Origin: Microbacterium yannicii
GTDB lineage: Bacteria > Actinomycetota > Actinomycetes > Actinomycetales > Microbacteriaceae
Length of the DNA stretch: 64,000 bases
Assembly (NCBI RefSeq): GCF_024055635.1
Contig: NZ_JAMXMB010000036.1
Span: 310,001-374,000 of the forward strand
Direction of reading: 5' to 3'
Every line of letters begins with the position of its first letter. Within the stretch, counting starts at the first letter, position 1. Made by a program: the position numbers and the translations under genes. Below are positions 36,026 to 44,646 of the stretch, piece by piece. The notes below the pieces were generated by a model that had not been told where the DNA came from, did not search any database, and worked only from the letters and a program-made list of their open reading frames with translations.

Positions 36026-37153
36026 ATGGCCCGCACCATCGTGATCGCGCCGGACTCGTTCAAGGGGACGATCGGCGCCGCGGCCGCCGCCGCGGCGCTC
36101 GCCGCAGGGTGGCGGCGCGAGAGCCCCTCCGATGACGTGCGCCTGCTGCCGATGGCCGACGGTGGCGAGGGCACGGTGGACGCGTTCGCGGCGGCGGTGC
36201 CGGACGCCCGCCGGATGCCGGTGACCGTGACAGGTCCGGAAGGCGCGCCGGTGGCGGCATCCTGGGTCCTCCTCCCGCCGAGCCCCGACGCGCCGCGCGG
36301 AACCGGCGTCGTCGAGCTCGCCAACACCAGCGGGATCGAGCTGCTCGGCACTCCGCCGCGCCTTCGGGCCTTCGACGCGCACACGCGCGGCTTCGGCGAG
36401 GCGATCGCCGACGCCTTGGCCCACGGGGTGTCGCGGCTTGTGCTGGGCATCGGCTCGAGCTCGTCGACCGAGGGCGGCACCGGCATGCTCACGGCGCTGG
36501 GGGCGCGGTTCGCGGATGCCGCAGGCTCGCCGATCGCGGACGGCGCCCGTGGCCTCGGTGCGCTGTCGGCGGCCGACCTGTCGGGCCTGGCGCCGCTCCC
36601 GTCCCACGGCGTCACCGTGCTCAGCGACGTCACCAACCCGCTGTTGGGCGCCCGCGGCGCTGCCGCCGTCTTCGGCCCGCAGAAGGGTGCGCGCCCCGCT
36701 GACATCGGAGAGCTCGACGCGGGGCTGGCTCGCCTGGCTGCGCTGGTCGACGCGGATCCGGATGCTGCGGGCGCAGGTGCTGCGGGCGGCACCGGCTTCG
36801 GGCTGCTGGCGTGGGGTGCCCAGCTGGTGCCGGGCTCGGCTGCGGTCGCGGAGCTGGTGGGGCTCGATGCCGCGGTGGCTGCCGCATCCGTCGTCGTCAC
36901 CGGTGAGGGGTCGTACGACGGGCAGTCGGCCGCGGGCAAGGTGCCGGCCCACGTCGGCGCGCTCGCTGCGGCCGCGAGCGTGCCGGTGGCCCTCGTCGCG
37001 GGCCGCATCACGACGGATGCCGACACGTCGGGCTTCGCTGCCACAGCCTCGCTGACCGCGCTCGCCGGGTCGAGCGAGGCCGCGATGCAGGATCCCGCGC
37101 GGTGGCTCACCGAGGCGGGAGCCGTCCTCGCGCGCGCCTTCGCCCTCCGCTGA
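36026..37153 (+). CDS. Glycerate kinase
   Basis: 375 residues of the bacterial GlxK/GarK family: IAPDSFKGTIGA at the N-terminus, PMADGGEGTVDAF, IGSSSSTEGGTGML and VVTGEGSYDGQS, all diagnostic. It makes 2- or 3-phosphoglycerate from D-glycerate and ATP. GAGGAG lies nine nt before the ATG. It diverges from the ThuA gene and stands alone. Glycerate is a product of some aldarate routes, but the neighbouring aldarate operon runs to 2-oxoglutarate instead, so the link is loose. Confidence 0.93.
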   Translation: MARTIVIAPDSFKGTIGAAAAAAALAAGWRRESPSDDVRLLPMADGGEGTVDAFAAAVPDARRMPVTVTGPEGAPVAASWVLLPPSPDAPRGTGVVELANTSGIELLGTPPRLRAFDAHTRGFGEAIADALAHGVSRLVLGIGSSSSTEGGTGMLTALGARFADAAGSPIADGARGLGALSAADLSGLAPLPSHGVTVLSDVTNPLLGARGAAAVFGPQKGARPADIGELDAGLARLAALVDADPDAAGAGAAGGTGFGLLAWGAQLVPGSAAVAELVGLDAAVAAASVVVTGEGSYDGQSAAGKVPAHVGALAAAASVPVALVAGRITTDADTSGFAATASLTALAGSSEAAMQDPARWLTEAGAVLARAFALR

Positions 37154-37169
37154 CGCAACCCGGTTCCCC

Positions 37170-37537
37170 GGTCCCTGAGCGAGGGAGCGCCAGCGACCGA
37201 GACGAAGGGTGGATGCTTCGTCTCGCTGGCGCTCGCTCAGCGACCGGGTCTGTGTTCCGCGCGGGTCCCGGTCCCGGTCCCGGTCCCTGAGCGAGGGAGC
37301 GCCAGCGACCGAGACGAAGGGTGGATGCTTCGTCTCGCTGGGGCTCGCTCAGCGCCCGGGCCTGTGTTTCCGGGCGGGTCAAGTTTCCCGGTTCCTGAGC
37401 GAGGGAGCGCCAGCGACCGAGACGAAGGGTGGATGCTTCGTCTCGCTGGCGCTCGCTCAGCGACCGGGCCTGTGTTTCCGGGCGGGTCAAGTTTCCCGGT
37501 CCCTGAGCGAGGGAGCGCCAGCGACCGAGACGAAGGG
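37170..37537. repeat. Upstream array of palindromic REP-like repeats (4 direct, 3 inverted)
   Basis: Direct copies (GGTCCCTGAGCGAGGGAGCG...GAGACGAAGGG) begin at 37170, 37282, 37390 and 37498; inverted copies (CTTCGTCTCGCTGGCGC...) lie at about 37215, 37327 and 37435. Each direct/inverted pair can fold into a hairpin. Period is 108-112 nt, with TGTGTTTCCGGGCGGGTCAAG linkers. No gene lies in 37154-37591. Confidence 0.9.
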
Positions 37538-37579
37538 CTCGCCTGTGGATAACGACGACCGCTCGACGTTGATGACGCC

Positions 37580-37591
37580 TAAGGTCCCGGC
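37580..37591 (+). promoter_or_regulatory. Leaderless promoter of the GIY-YIG gene
   Basis: TAAGGT, six nt, ATG. No ribosome-binding site. It lies in the short unique stretch between the upstream repeats and the gene. Confidence 0.5.
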
Positions 37592-37903
37592 ATGGCCTTC
37601 GTCTACATCCTGCGGTGCTCCGACGGCAGCTTCTACACGGGCAGCACGGTGAACCTGAGCTTTCGAGTCGCCCAGCACAATGCGGGTGAGGGGGCGGCGT
37701 ATACGCGCGAGCGTCGTCCCGTCGAGTTGGTATGGCAGGCGGAGTTCCAGCGCATCGCCGAGGCATTCGGCTGGGAGAAGCGGATCCAAGGATGGAGCCG
37801 AGCGAAGAAGCAGTTGCTGATCGATGGTCGCTACGAGGAGCTCCCCGGGTGGAGTGCCCGCACACGGTCCGCGCGTTCCCCCGGCGACGCTTCGTCTCGC
37901 TAG
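37592..37903 (+). CDS. GIY-YIG nuclease-domain protein (YhbQ/UPF0213-like)
   Basis: 103 residues. The GIY-YIG core is VYILRCSDGSFYTGSTV (YIL and YTG stand for the two name motifs); it is followed by RVAQHN and a late Glu in FGWEKRIQGWSRAKK. This is the single-domain YhbQ group. The last 15 or so residues (SARSPGDASSR) come partly from repeat DNA: the TAG stop lies inside an inverted REP-like copy. Arrays of the same repeat lie on both sides. Function unknown; members may nick DNA structures. Confidence 0.88.
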   Translation: MAFVYILRCSDGSFYTGSTVNLSFRVAQHNAGEGAAYTRERRPVELVWQAEFQRIAEAFGWEKRIQGWSRAKKQLLIDGRYEELPGWSARTRSARSPGDASSR

Positions 37904-38288
37904 CGCTCGCTCAGCGCCCGGGAAGGCGTGGACGCTTCGTCTCGCTGGCGCTCGCTCAGCGACCGGGAAGGCGTGGACGCTTCGTCTCGCTGGCGCTCGC
38001 TCAGCGGCCAGGCCTGTGTTTCCGCGCGGGTCCCGGTCCCGGTCCTGAGCGACGGAGCGCCAGCGGCCGAGGCAAAGCGGGTGGGCGCTTCGTCTCGCTA
38101 GCGCTCGCTCAGCGACCGGGGTCTATGCCGCCGGGCTCCACGAGTTCCCCGGTCCCTGAGCGAGGGAGCGCCATCGACCGAGACGAAGGGTGGGCGCTTC
38201 GTCTCGCTGGCGCTCGCTCAGCGACCGGGTCTGTGTTTCCGCGCGGGTCAAGTTGCCCGGTCCTGAGCGAAGCGACCGAGACGAAGGG
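37889..38288. repeat. Downstream array of palindromic REP-like repeats (3 direct, 5 inverted)
   Basis: Inverted copies at about 37889, 37934, 37979, 38087 and 38196; direct copies at about 38040 (degenerate), 38151 and 38259 (short). Two inverted copies read CTAGCG in place of CTGGCG; one supplies the nuclease stop codon. No gene lies in 37904-38297. Confidence 0.9.
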
Positions 38289-38297
38289 CGCGCCGGG

Positions 38298-39758
38298 TCA
38301 GGGGACCCGCAGCACGCTGTTGCGGCGGTGCGGGAGGCGCTCGAGCGTGGCGTCGCGGAGCACCTCGGGCAACAGCGCCTCGGGCGCATCCTGGAACACG
38401 ACCGGGCGGAGGAAGCGGCGGATCGCCGTCGCACCGACCGAGGTGTGCAGCGACGTCGTCGCGGGCCACGGGCCGCCGTGCTGCTGCGACCACGTCACCG
38501 CCACGCCCGTCGGCCAGCCGGCGAAGAGCACGCGGCCGGCCTTGCGGGTGAGCACCTCGAGCACGCTCGCGACCTCGTCCGACGGCTCGGAGTGCAGCGT
38601 CGCGGTCAGCGAACCGGGCACCGCCTCGAGGGCGGCGTGCAGCTCCTCGTCCGAGGAGTAGCGCACCAGCAGGGTGACGGGTCCGAAGCACTCCTCGAGG
38701 AGCGTCTCCGGGCGGGCGGCGACGGCCGCGGCATCCGTCGACAGCACCACCGGGCGTGCCGACCCCTCCTCGGCGGGAAGGCCCTGTGCGACGACCGCCA
38801 CCGACGGGTCGCCCTCGAGGTGCTCGATCCCCGACGGGAACGCAGCCGTGATGCGGTCGGTGAGAAGCGGCCCACCCGAGGCGCCCGTCGCGAAGCCCGC
38901 GACGAGGTCCTCGAAACCGGCGCCGTCCGGCACGAACACCACACCGGGCTTGGTGCAGAACTGGCCGACGCCGAGCGTGAACGATCCGACGAGGCCCTGC
39001 GCCAACGCCTCGCCGCGCGCGGCGACCGCGGCCGGCGTGATGACCACCGGGTTGACCGAGCCGAGCTCGCCGTAGAACGGGATGGGATCGGGGCGGCCCG
39101 AAGCGAGGTCGAAGAGCGCCCGCCCGCCGGTGAGCGAGCCGGTGAAGCCCGCCGCCTGGATCACGGGATGCTGCACCAGCGCGTTGCCCGCCTCGCGACC
39201 CTCGACGAGCGCGAGGGATCCTTCGGGCGCGCCGGCGTCGACGAGCGCGGCGGACACGATCGCCGCCGTGCGCTCCGACAGGCGCGGGTGGCCCGAATGC
39301 GCCTTCACGATGACGGGGTTGCCGGCGGCGAGCGCCGATGCCGTGTCACCGCCGGCGACCGAGAACGCGAAGGGGAAGTTGGAGGCCGAGAACACCGCCA
39401 CCGGGCCGACGCCGACGAGCATGCGGCGCAGCTCGGGTCGCGGCGGGGTCGCCGCCGCGTCCGCGTCGTCGATGGTGAGCTCGAGGTACGAGCCCTCTTC
39501 GACGACGGTCGCGAACAGCCGCAGCTGGCCCGTCGTGCGGCCCACCTCTCCGCGCAGCCGCGCGGCGCCCAGGCGTGTCTCCTGGTCGGCGATCTCGACG
39601 AGCTCGTCGGCGTGCGCGTCGAGCGCGTCGGCGGCTGCGCGCAGCCACGACGCGCGGGTCGCGGCATCCGCTGCCCGCCAGACGGGTGCGGCGGCGGCTG
39701 CCGCTGCGGCGAGAGCGTCGAGCTCGGTGGTGCTGGTGGTGGTGAGGGCGGTGGTCAT
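38298..39758 (-). CDS. 2,5-dioxovalerate (alpha-ketoglutarate semialdehyde) dehydrogenase
   Basis: 486 residues, aldehyde dehydrogenase of the NADP+-type KGSADH group: catalytic Cys268 in VGQFCTKPG and Glu231 in GELGSVNP, plus FPFAFSVAGGDTASALAAGNPV. It oxidises alpha-ketoglutarate semialdehyde to 2-oxoglutarate. GGAGGAG stands four nt ahead of the ATG. It is the last gene of a five-gene operon that includes kdgD, whose product is exactly this semialdehyde. Confidence 0.9.
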   Translation of the reverse strand: MTTALTTTSTTELDALAAAAAAAAPVWRAADAATRASWLRAAADALDAHADELVEIADQETRLGAARLRGEVGRTTGQLRLFATVVEEGSYLELTIDDADAAATPPRPELRRMLVGVGPVAVFSASNFPFAFSVAGGDTASALAAGNPVIVKAHSGHPRLSERTAAIVSAALVDAGAPEGSLALVEGREAGNALVQHPVIQAAGFTGSLTGGRALFDLASGRPDPIPFYGELGSVNPVVITPAAVAARGEALAQGLVGSFTLGVGQFCTKPGVVFVPDGAGFEDLVAGFATGASGGPLLTDRITAAFPSGIEHLEGDPSVAVVAQGLPAEEGSARPVVLSTDAAAVAARPETLLEECFGPVTLLVRYSSDEELHAALEAVPGSLTATLHSEPSDEVASVLEVLTRKAGRVLFAGWPTGVAVTWSQQHGGPWPATTSLHTSVGATAIRRFLRPVVFQDAPEALLPEVLRDATLERLPHRRNSVLRVP

Positions 39759-39787
39759 GAGACTCCTCCGGAAGCGTGCAGTTGGGG

Positions 39788-40894
39788 TTATGAGAAGCGG
39801 ATGCCGAGACCGGCGTGGTCGGCCTCGGTGAGGATGCCGTCCGAGATGCGCACGGGTGAGGTATCCACCAGGGCGCCGAGAGCGCCGAAGCCGGCGTCCT
39901 CGACGTCCTCGACCATCGGCTCGGGGACGCCCGGCACGGCGCGCAGGCATAGCGCGAGCTGGCCCGACAGCTCGGGCAGCAGGTGCGGGTGCAGAGCCGC
40001 ACCGTACTCGGCGGCGATCGCCGCGATGCCGAGGAACGGCGTGATGCCGCCGACGCGCACGACGTTGGGCTGCACGATCTGCGCGGCGCCCGTGCGGAGG
40101 AAGTCGTCGAAGCGGAACACGTTGTGCAGGTTCTCGCCGACCGCGATGGGGATGCCGCTCGACGCCGCGAGACGCTGCGCGAGCTCGATGTGGCCGTACA
40201 GGTCGTCGGCGCGCAGCGGCTCCTCGATCCAGGCGGGCGAGACCTCCGCGAGCACCTCGAGCGACCGCGTCGCGCGGTCGAGCTCCCACCGCTGGTTCGC
40301 GTCGATCATGAGCGCGCGATCGGGGCCGAGCACCTCGCGCACCGCGCGCAGGCGATCGAGGTCTTCGGCGACGTCGGGCTTGCCCACCTTGACCTTGACG
40401 GCGTCGAACCCCGCGTCGACCCAGCGCCGCACCTGGGCGACCAGCTCGTCCTGGGTGTAGTGCAGGTTCACGCCCGAGCCGTAGGCCTTCGTGCTCTCGC
40501 GCTGCGCGCCGAGGAAGCCGGTCAGCGACGTGCCGGCCGCGCGGATCGCGGCATCCCACAGTGCAAGATCGAGGCCCGCCTGCGCGATGGTGGAGAGGCC
40601 GCCGCCACCGGCTTCGTGGAGATGCTGCCAGAGCGCGCGCCACTCGGCGCCCGGGTCGGCGGACCGGCCGATCGCGAACGCCGTGATGTCGTTCGCCAGG
40701 AGCGCGTGCACCGCCTCGGCGCCGATCTGCGGCGTCCACGAGAAGCCCCAGCCCTCGGCGCCGTCGGAGCGGACGACGTGCGTCGCGACCACGCCCACCG
40801 AGGTGACATCGGCGCCCCACGGCCGGGTCAGCGGCACGCGGATCAGCCGCGTGTCGAACGCGGCGATCGTCGGGGACTCGGGAGCCGTCGTCAC
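39788..40894 (-). CDS. Enolase-superfamily (mandelate racemase type) sugar-acid dehydratase/cycloisomerase
   Basis: 368 residues. N-terminal capping domain, then a barrel with the KxK motif in AVKVKVG and three metal ligands in MIDANQ, WIEEPL and AVGEN. A late His in LHPHLLPE may be the second base. By context with kdgD it should form 5-keto-4-deoxyglucarate (3-deoxy-2-ketohexarate), either by dehydrating an aldarate or by opening galactarolactone as in Agrobacterium Gci. GTG start in a 4-bp overlap with kdgD. Exact substrate is inferred. Confidence 0.85.
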   Translation of the reverse strand: MTTAPESPTIAAFDTRLIRVPLTRPWGADVTSVGVVATHVVRSDGAEGWGFSWTPQIGAEAVHALLANDITAFAIGRSADPGAEWRALWQHLHEAGGGGLSTIAQAGLDLALWDAAIRAAGTSLTGFLGAQRESTKAYGSGVNLHYTQDELVAQVRRWVDAGFDAVKVKVGKPDVAEDLDRLRAVREVLGPDRALMIDANQRWELDRATRSLEVLAEVSPAWIEEPLRADDLYGHIELAQRLAASSGIPIAVGENLHNVFRFDDFLRTGAAQIVQPNVVRVGGITPFLGIAAIAAEYGAALHPHLLPELSGQLALCLRAVPGVPEPMVEDVEDAGFGALGALVDTSPVRISDGILTEADHAGLGIRFS

Positions 40895-41790
40895 AGCAGC
40901 GCGCGTCCTGCCTCGAGGATCTCGGCGAGGCGCTGCTCCTGTGCGGGAGTCGGGTCCACCAGCGGTGCGCGCACCGAGCCGACCGGCAGGCCGCCCAGGC
41001 GGAGGCCGGCCTTGATGAGCGAGACGCCGAAGCCCGGGGTCTCGTCGCGCAGCTGCACGAGCGGCGAGTAGAAGCCGTCGAGCAGGGCGGCACGGCGGTC
41101 CTCGTCCCCGCGCACGTACGCGCGGTAATACGCGTTCGCGACGGCCGGGATCATCGCGAACGCCGCCGAGGAGTACAGCGGGATGCCGATGCCGCGGTAG
41201 GCGCCCTGGGTCAGCTCGGCGGTGAGCAGGCCGTTGAAGAAGGCGAAGTCGTCGCGTCCCTCGGCCGCCACCGCGCGCACGATCTGCTGCGCCAGGCCGA
41301 CGTCGCCGACGCCGTCCTTGAAGCCGACGACCTTGGGGTTGCGTGCGAGCCGGCGCACGGAGTCGACCGAGAACTGGGCGTTGGCGCGGTGATAGATCAC
41401 GACGGGAAGATCGGATGCCGCAGCCACCGCCTCGACGTAGGCGACGAGTCCCGCCTGCGGACCGCCGACCAGGTAGGGCGGCAGCACCAGCAGCGCGTCG
41501 GCGCCGGCGTCGGCGGCGGCGCGGGCGAGGGCCGTGGCGTGGCCGAGGGGTCCGCCCGTACCCGCGACGACGGGGACGCGGCCGGCGACGGTCTCGGTCG
41601 CCACCTGCACGACGCGGGTGGCCTCCTCGGTCGACAGGGCGTGGAACTCACCCGTGCCGCACGCCGGGAAGACTCCGCCGGGCGCGTGGGCGAGCGTGGT
41701 GTCGAGGTGCTGCCGCAGCAGGTCCTCGTCGATGCGGCCGTCGGTGTCGAACGGGGTGACGGGGAAGAAGAGGATGCCGTCGAAGTTCAC
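40891..41790 (-). CDS. kdgD: 5-dehydro-4-deoxyglucarate dehydratase
   Basis: 299 residues of the DHDPS/NAL superfamily. Segments ACGTGEFHALS, VVIYHRANAQF, VVGFKDGVGD (Schiff-base Lys), GIPLYSSAAFAMIP and KAGLRLGGLPVGSVRAPL match the KdgD subgroup rather than DapA. It decarboxylates and dehydrates 5-keto-4-deoxyglucarate to alpha-ketoglutarate semialdehyde. GTG start overlapping the NAD-epimerase gene by 4 bp; AAAGGA lies upstream. It is the key to reading this operon as an aldarate pathway. Confidence 0.9.
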   Translation of the reverse strand: MNFDGILFFPVTPFDTDGRIDEDLLRQHLDTTLAHAPGGVFPACGTGEFHALSTEEATRVVQVATETVAGRVPVVAGTGGPLGHATALARAAADAGADALLVLPPYLVGGPQAGLVAYVEAVAAASDLPVVIYHRANAQFSVDSVRRLARNPKVVGFKDGVGDVGLAQQIVRAVAAEGRDDFAFFNGLLTAELTQGAYRGIGIPLYSSAAFAMIPAVANAYYRAYVRGDEDRRAALLDGFYSPLVQLRDETPGFGVSLIKAGLRLGGLPVGSVRAPLVDPTPAQEQRLAEILEAGRALL

Positions 41791-42761
41791 GCCAGCACGT
41801 CCTTTCGGGCGAGGTCGGGGGAGGGGGCGAGTGCGGGGTGGGAGTGGGGAACGGGGCCGAAGGGCGGCTCGCCCAGCTCGCCCCGCCAGTTGTGGGCGGG
41901 GCGCCAGCCGAGCACGCGGCGGGCCTTCGCGTTGGAGAACGCCGGAGCGGTGCCGGTCAATTCCGCGGCGAGCTCCTCGGTGCCGGGCACGAACCGCGGC
42001 AGCAGTTCGGCGAGGGGCCGGCGCGCCAGCGCATCGTCGGCGCCGACGAAGAAGACCTCGGCATTCGGGATGTCGGGCAGCGCGACCAGCAGCGTGTCGA
42101 TGAAGGTCGCCACGTCGCGGGCGTCGACGTAGTTGAAGAGCGCCGGCGCCGACAGGGCGGGGTCGGCGAGGCGCTCGGCGACCGTGTGGCCCTGCTGGGT
42201 GGGCGCGCCCTTCCACTCTTCAGGCGCGATGACGTAGCAGGGGCGGAAGGCGGCGAACCGGGTCGCGTCGCCGGTCTGGCGCGCGAGCATCGCCATCGTC
42301 TGCTCGGCGAGGTGCTTCGACAGCGCGTAGGCGTTCCACGGCTTCGGCGTCGTCTCCTCGTCGAGGGGCAGGCGGTCGGGCAGCCAGCCCTTCGGCGCCC
42401 CGTAGCCGAGCACGGTGGGACTGGACGCTGTGACGATCTTCGGGATGCCGGCGGCGACGCCCGCCGTCATCACGGTGAGCGCCATCGTCGCGTTGGTGCG
42501 GAGGATGACCTCCTCGGGGGCGCTGAACGGCACGGCGATCGCGGCGAGATGGATGAGCGCGTCGGCACGGGTGCCGGCGATCGCGCGGGTGGCGGCATCC
42601 GTGTCGGTCAGGTCGACCGCGATCTGCTCGAGCCCCTGCAGCTCGACGGCGTCGGAGACGGCGCGGTCGAGCGACACGGTCTCGTGGCCGGCCGCGGCGA
42701 GTCCTGCGACGAGGCTGCGTCCGAGGCGTCCGGCGCCCCCGGTGACGGCGATGCGGCTCAT
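41787..42761 (-). CDS. NAD-dependent epimerase/dehydratase family protein (possible uronate dehydrogenase)
   Basis: 324 residues, extended SDR: TGGAGRLG at the N-terminus, SSPTVLGYG, and YALSK with the catalytic Tyr/Lys. The tail contains RRVLGWRPAHNW. Position in the kdgD operon suggests it oxidises a uronate (galacturonate or glucuronate) to the aldarolactone, as Udh does. Overall similarity to Udh is not obvious by eye, so another sugar dehydrogenase or epimerase role remains possible. Overlaps both neighbours by 4 bp. Confidence 0.75.
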   Translation of the reverse strand: MSRIAVTGGAGRLGRSLVAGLAAAGHETVSLDRAVSDAVELQGLEQIAVDLTDTDAATRAIAGTRADALIHLAAIAVPFSAPEEVILRTNATMALTVMTAGVAAGIPKIVTASSPTVLGYGAPKGWLPDRLPLDEETTPKPWNAYALSKHLAEQTMAMLARQTGDATRFAAFRPCYVIAPEEWKGAPTQQGHTVAERLADPALSAPALFNYVDARDVATFIDTLLVALPDIPNAEVFFVGADDALARRPLAELLPRFVPGTEELAAELTGTAPAFSNAKARRVLGWRPAHNWRGELGEPPFGPVPHSHPALAPSPDLARKDVLA

Positions 42762-44140
42762 GCGCGTGCGGCCGCGACGGCGGTCGAGTCGGCGGCGGCG
42801 TCGCCGGCCGCGTCCGACGCGAGGAAGCGGATGCCGAGCTCGGCGACCTGCACCGGCAGCCCGGTCTCGAGCGAGCGATTGCCGGCGATGCCCACCGCGA
42901 TGGAACGCACGCCGTCGCGCCAGTCGGCCGGGCGGGCGAGGGGGTCGTCGCCGGGGCCTTCGAAGACGTCGGAGAGCAGCAGCTCGTCGCCGCCGCCGTG
43001 ACCGCCTTCGCCGACGGCGACGATGGGGACCTCGTAGGCCGCCTCCCAGTGCTTCTGCACGATGAGGCGCTCGCCCTCGGGGCGCAGCGACCCGGAGCTG
43101 CCGGCGTCGACGGCGGACGGGTCGAGCACCGGGTGCAGGCCCTCGTCGGCGAGCACGGCGCCGCGCTCCACGACCTCGAGCTCGGCGCGACCGAGGGTGC
43201 CGTTGACCGCGACGCGGTAGCCCTCCCACGGCGAGTGCGCGTTGAGCGAGTAGCTGAGGGTCGCGCCGGACGCGTAGTCGACCACGAGGGCGAGGTTGTC
43301 CTCGATGGTGATCCCCTCGCCGAACACGTCGCGGTCGCGCAGGTACCCGTCGTGCTGCTCGGCGTCGAGATAGAGCGCCTTGAGTCGCTCGTCGCCCCGC
43401 AGGTCGAGTTCGAAGGAGTCGGCACCGTCGTGGGTGCCGCGCTCGGGCCGGTTCCGGATGCCGCGGGCCGCGGCGTTCTCGGAGCCGTAGAAGCGCAGCC
43501 CGCCCGAGGCGAAGACGCGCCGCGGCGCCGAGCGGATCCACCAGTTGACGAGATCGAAGTGGTGGCTGGCCTTGTGCACGAGCAGGCCGCCGGAGTGCTC
43601 CTTCTCGCGGTGCCAGCGACGGAAGTAGTCGGCCCCGTGCTTGGTGTCGAGCACCCACGAGAAGTCCACCGAGGTGACCTGGCCGATCGTGCCGTCCTGG
43701 ATGACCTGGCGCAGCGCGGAGTTGCGGGGCGAGTAGCGGTAGTTGAACGTGATGACCACCTCGCGGCCGGTGCGGTCGATCGCGTCCTCGATGGCAGCGG
43801 CGCTCGGGCCGTCGATCGTCAGCGGCTTCTCGACCACGACGTCGGCTCCGGCATCCAGCGAGCGCACGATCAGCGGAGCATGCAGGTCGTCGCGGGCGCA
43901 GATCACCACGCGCTCGACCTGCTCGGCGCGGATCATGTCCTCGAGATCGTCCGGGCCGTAGACGGCCGGGGCGGGGAAGCCGGCCTCGACCACGCGGTCG
44001 ACGTAGTACTGCGCGCGCACCGGGTTCGGCTCGCAGATGGCGACGAGCGCGGCGTCATCGCGGTAGCGCCCGATGATGGCGTCGACGTACATCTGGGCGC
44101 GGTGTCCCGCACCGACGAGGGCATACCGGCGGCGACTCAT
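42758..44140 (-). CDS. Gfo/Idh/MocA-family oxidoreductase (operon head)
   Basis: 460 residues. Rossmann start ALVGAGHRAQMYVDAI, then VEKPLTIDG with the catalytic Lys, and a C-terminal substrate domain with GGLLVHKASHHFDLVNWW. At about 460 residues it is long for the family. It oxidises or reduces a sugar or sugar acid with NAD(P). AAGGAG four nt before the ATG. First gene of the uronate/aldarate-type operon; a LacI operator lies 12 nt upstream of its start. Confidence 0.88.
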   Translation of the reverse strand: MSRRRYALVGAGHRAQMYVDAIIGRYRDDAALVAICEPNPVRAQYYVDRVVEAGFPAPAVYGPDDLEDMIRAEQVERVVICARDDLHAPLIVRSLDAGADVVVEKPLTIDGPSAAAIEDAIDRTGREVVITFNYRYSPRNSALRQVIQDGTIGQVTSVDFSWVLDTKHGADYFRRWHREKEHSGGLLVHKASHHFDLVNWWIRSAPRRVFASGGLRFYGSENAAARGIRNRPERGTHDGADSFELDLRGDERLKALYLDAEQHDGYLRDRDVFGEGITIEDNLALVVDYASGATLSYSLNAHSPWEGYRVAVNGTLGRAELEVVERGAVLADEGLHPVLDPSAVDAGSSGSLRPEGERLIVQKHWEAAYEVPIVAVGEGGHGGGDELLLSDVFEGPGDDPLARPADWRDGVRSIAVGIAGNRSLETGLPVQVAELGIRFLASDAAGDAAADSTAVAAARA

Positions 44141-44151
44141 CTCACTCCTTC

Positions 44152-44165
44152 AGGAAACGTTTTCT
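44152..44165. promoter_or_regulatory. LacI-type operator of the aldarate operon
   Basis: AGGAAACGTTTTCT, a near-perfect dyad with central CG. It sits just before the ribosome site of the operon head. The LacI gene at 44647-45651 is the obvious candidate regulator. Confidence 0.75.
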
Positions 44166-44272
44166 CAGAATAGCACGCGGGCGCGAGCTGGTGCCGAGGG
44201 GTGCGGCGGGCAAGGAGCGAGGAGAATGGCCCGACGGCCGGTTCGGCCGAGGGATCGACGGGAGGTCGACCT

Positions 44273-44575
44273 ATGGCTGACATCGACGGACGCTGGGCGA
44301 TCGAGGTGGCGACACTCGTGGGTTCCCGCCGCTTCGACCTCACTCTGACGACGGTCGGCACGTCCCTCACGGGCACGGCGGTCGGACCCACCGGACTGAT
44401 TCCGATCCGCAGCGGGACTGCGGCGGGAGACAGGGTCGAGTTCGTCCTCGATTTGGTCGCGCCGCTGCCGACCTCGCTGGTCTTCGCGCTGCAGGTCAGG
44501 GGTGACCGGCTGACGGGCACCGCGCAAGCGGGACTCTTCCCGCCCTCGAACGTCCTCGGCACCCGCACGGGGTGA
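44273..44575 (+). CDS. Small lipocalin-like protein of unknown function
   Basis: 100 residues, predicted almost all beta-strand: DGRWAIEVATLVGSRRFDLTL, then paired strands SLTGTAVGP, IPIRSGTAAGDRVEFVLDL, LVFALQVRGDRLTGTA. The repeated LTGTA turns suggest a small beta-barrel. GGGAGG lies seven nt before the ATG. No signal peptide. It lies alone on the plus strand between the aldarate operon and its presumed LacI regulator. Not a named family that I recognise. Confidence 0.7.
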   Translation: MADIDGRWAIEVATLVGSRRFDLTLTTVGTSLTGTAVGPTGLIPIRSGTAAGDRVEFVLDLVAPLPTSLVFALQVRGDRLTGTAQAGLFPPSNVLGTRTG

Positions 44576-44646
44576 TGCCACCCGGCTCGACGGGGGCGTG
44601 GGTACGCAAGCCGCGCGCGGACGGCGCCGCTGGGCCCGGGGGTGCC

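Noticed and set aside
37209..37652. Frame giving repeated RWRSLSDRV-type peptides
   Set aside because: Purely the translation of the REP-like array, and it runs into the GIY-YIG gene in another frame.
37170..38288. IS element or transposon carrying the GIY-YIG gene
   Set aside because: No transposase, no target-site duplication and no single pair of terminal inverted repeats can be seen; the palindromes are dispersed multicopy units.
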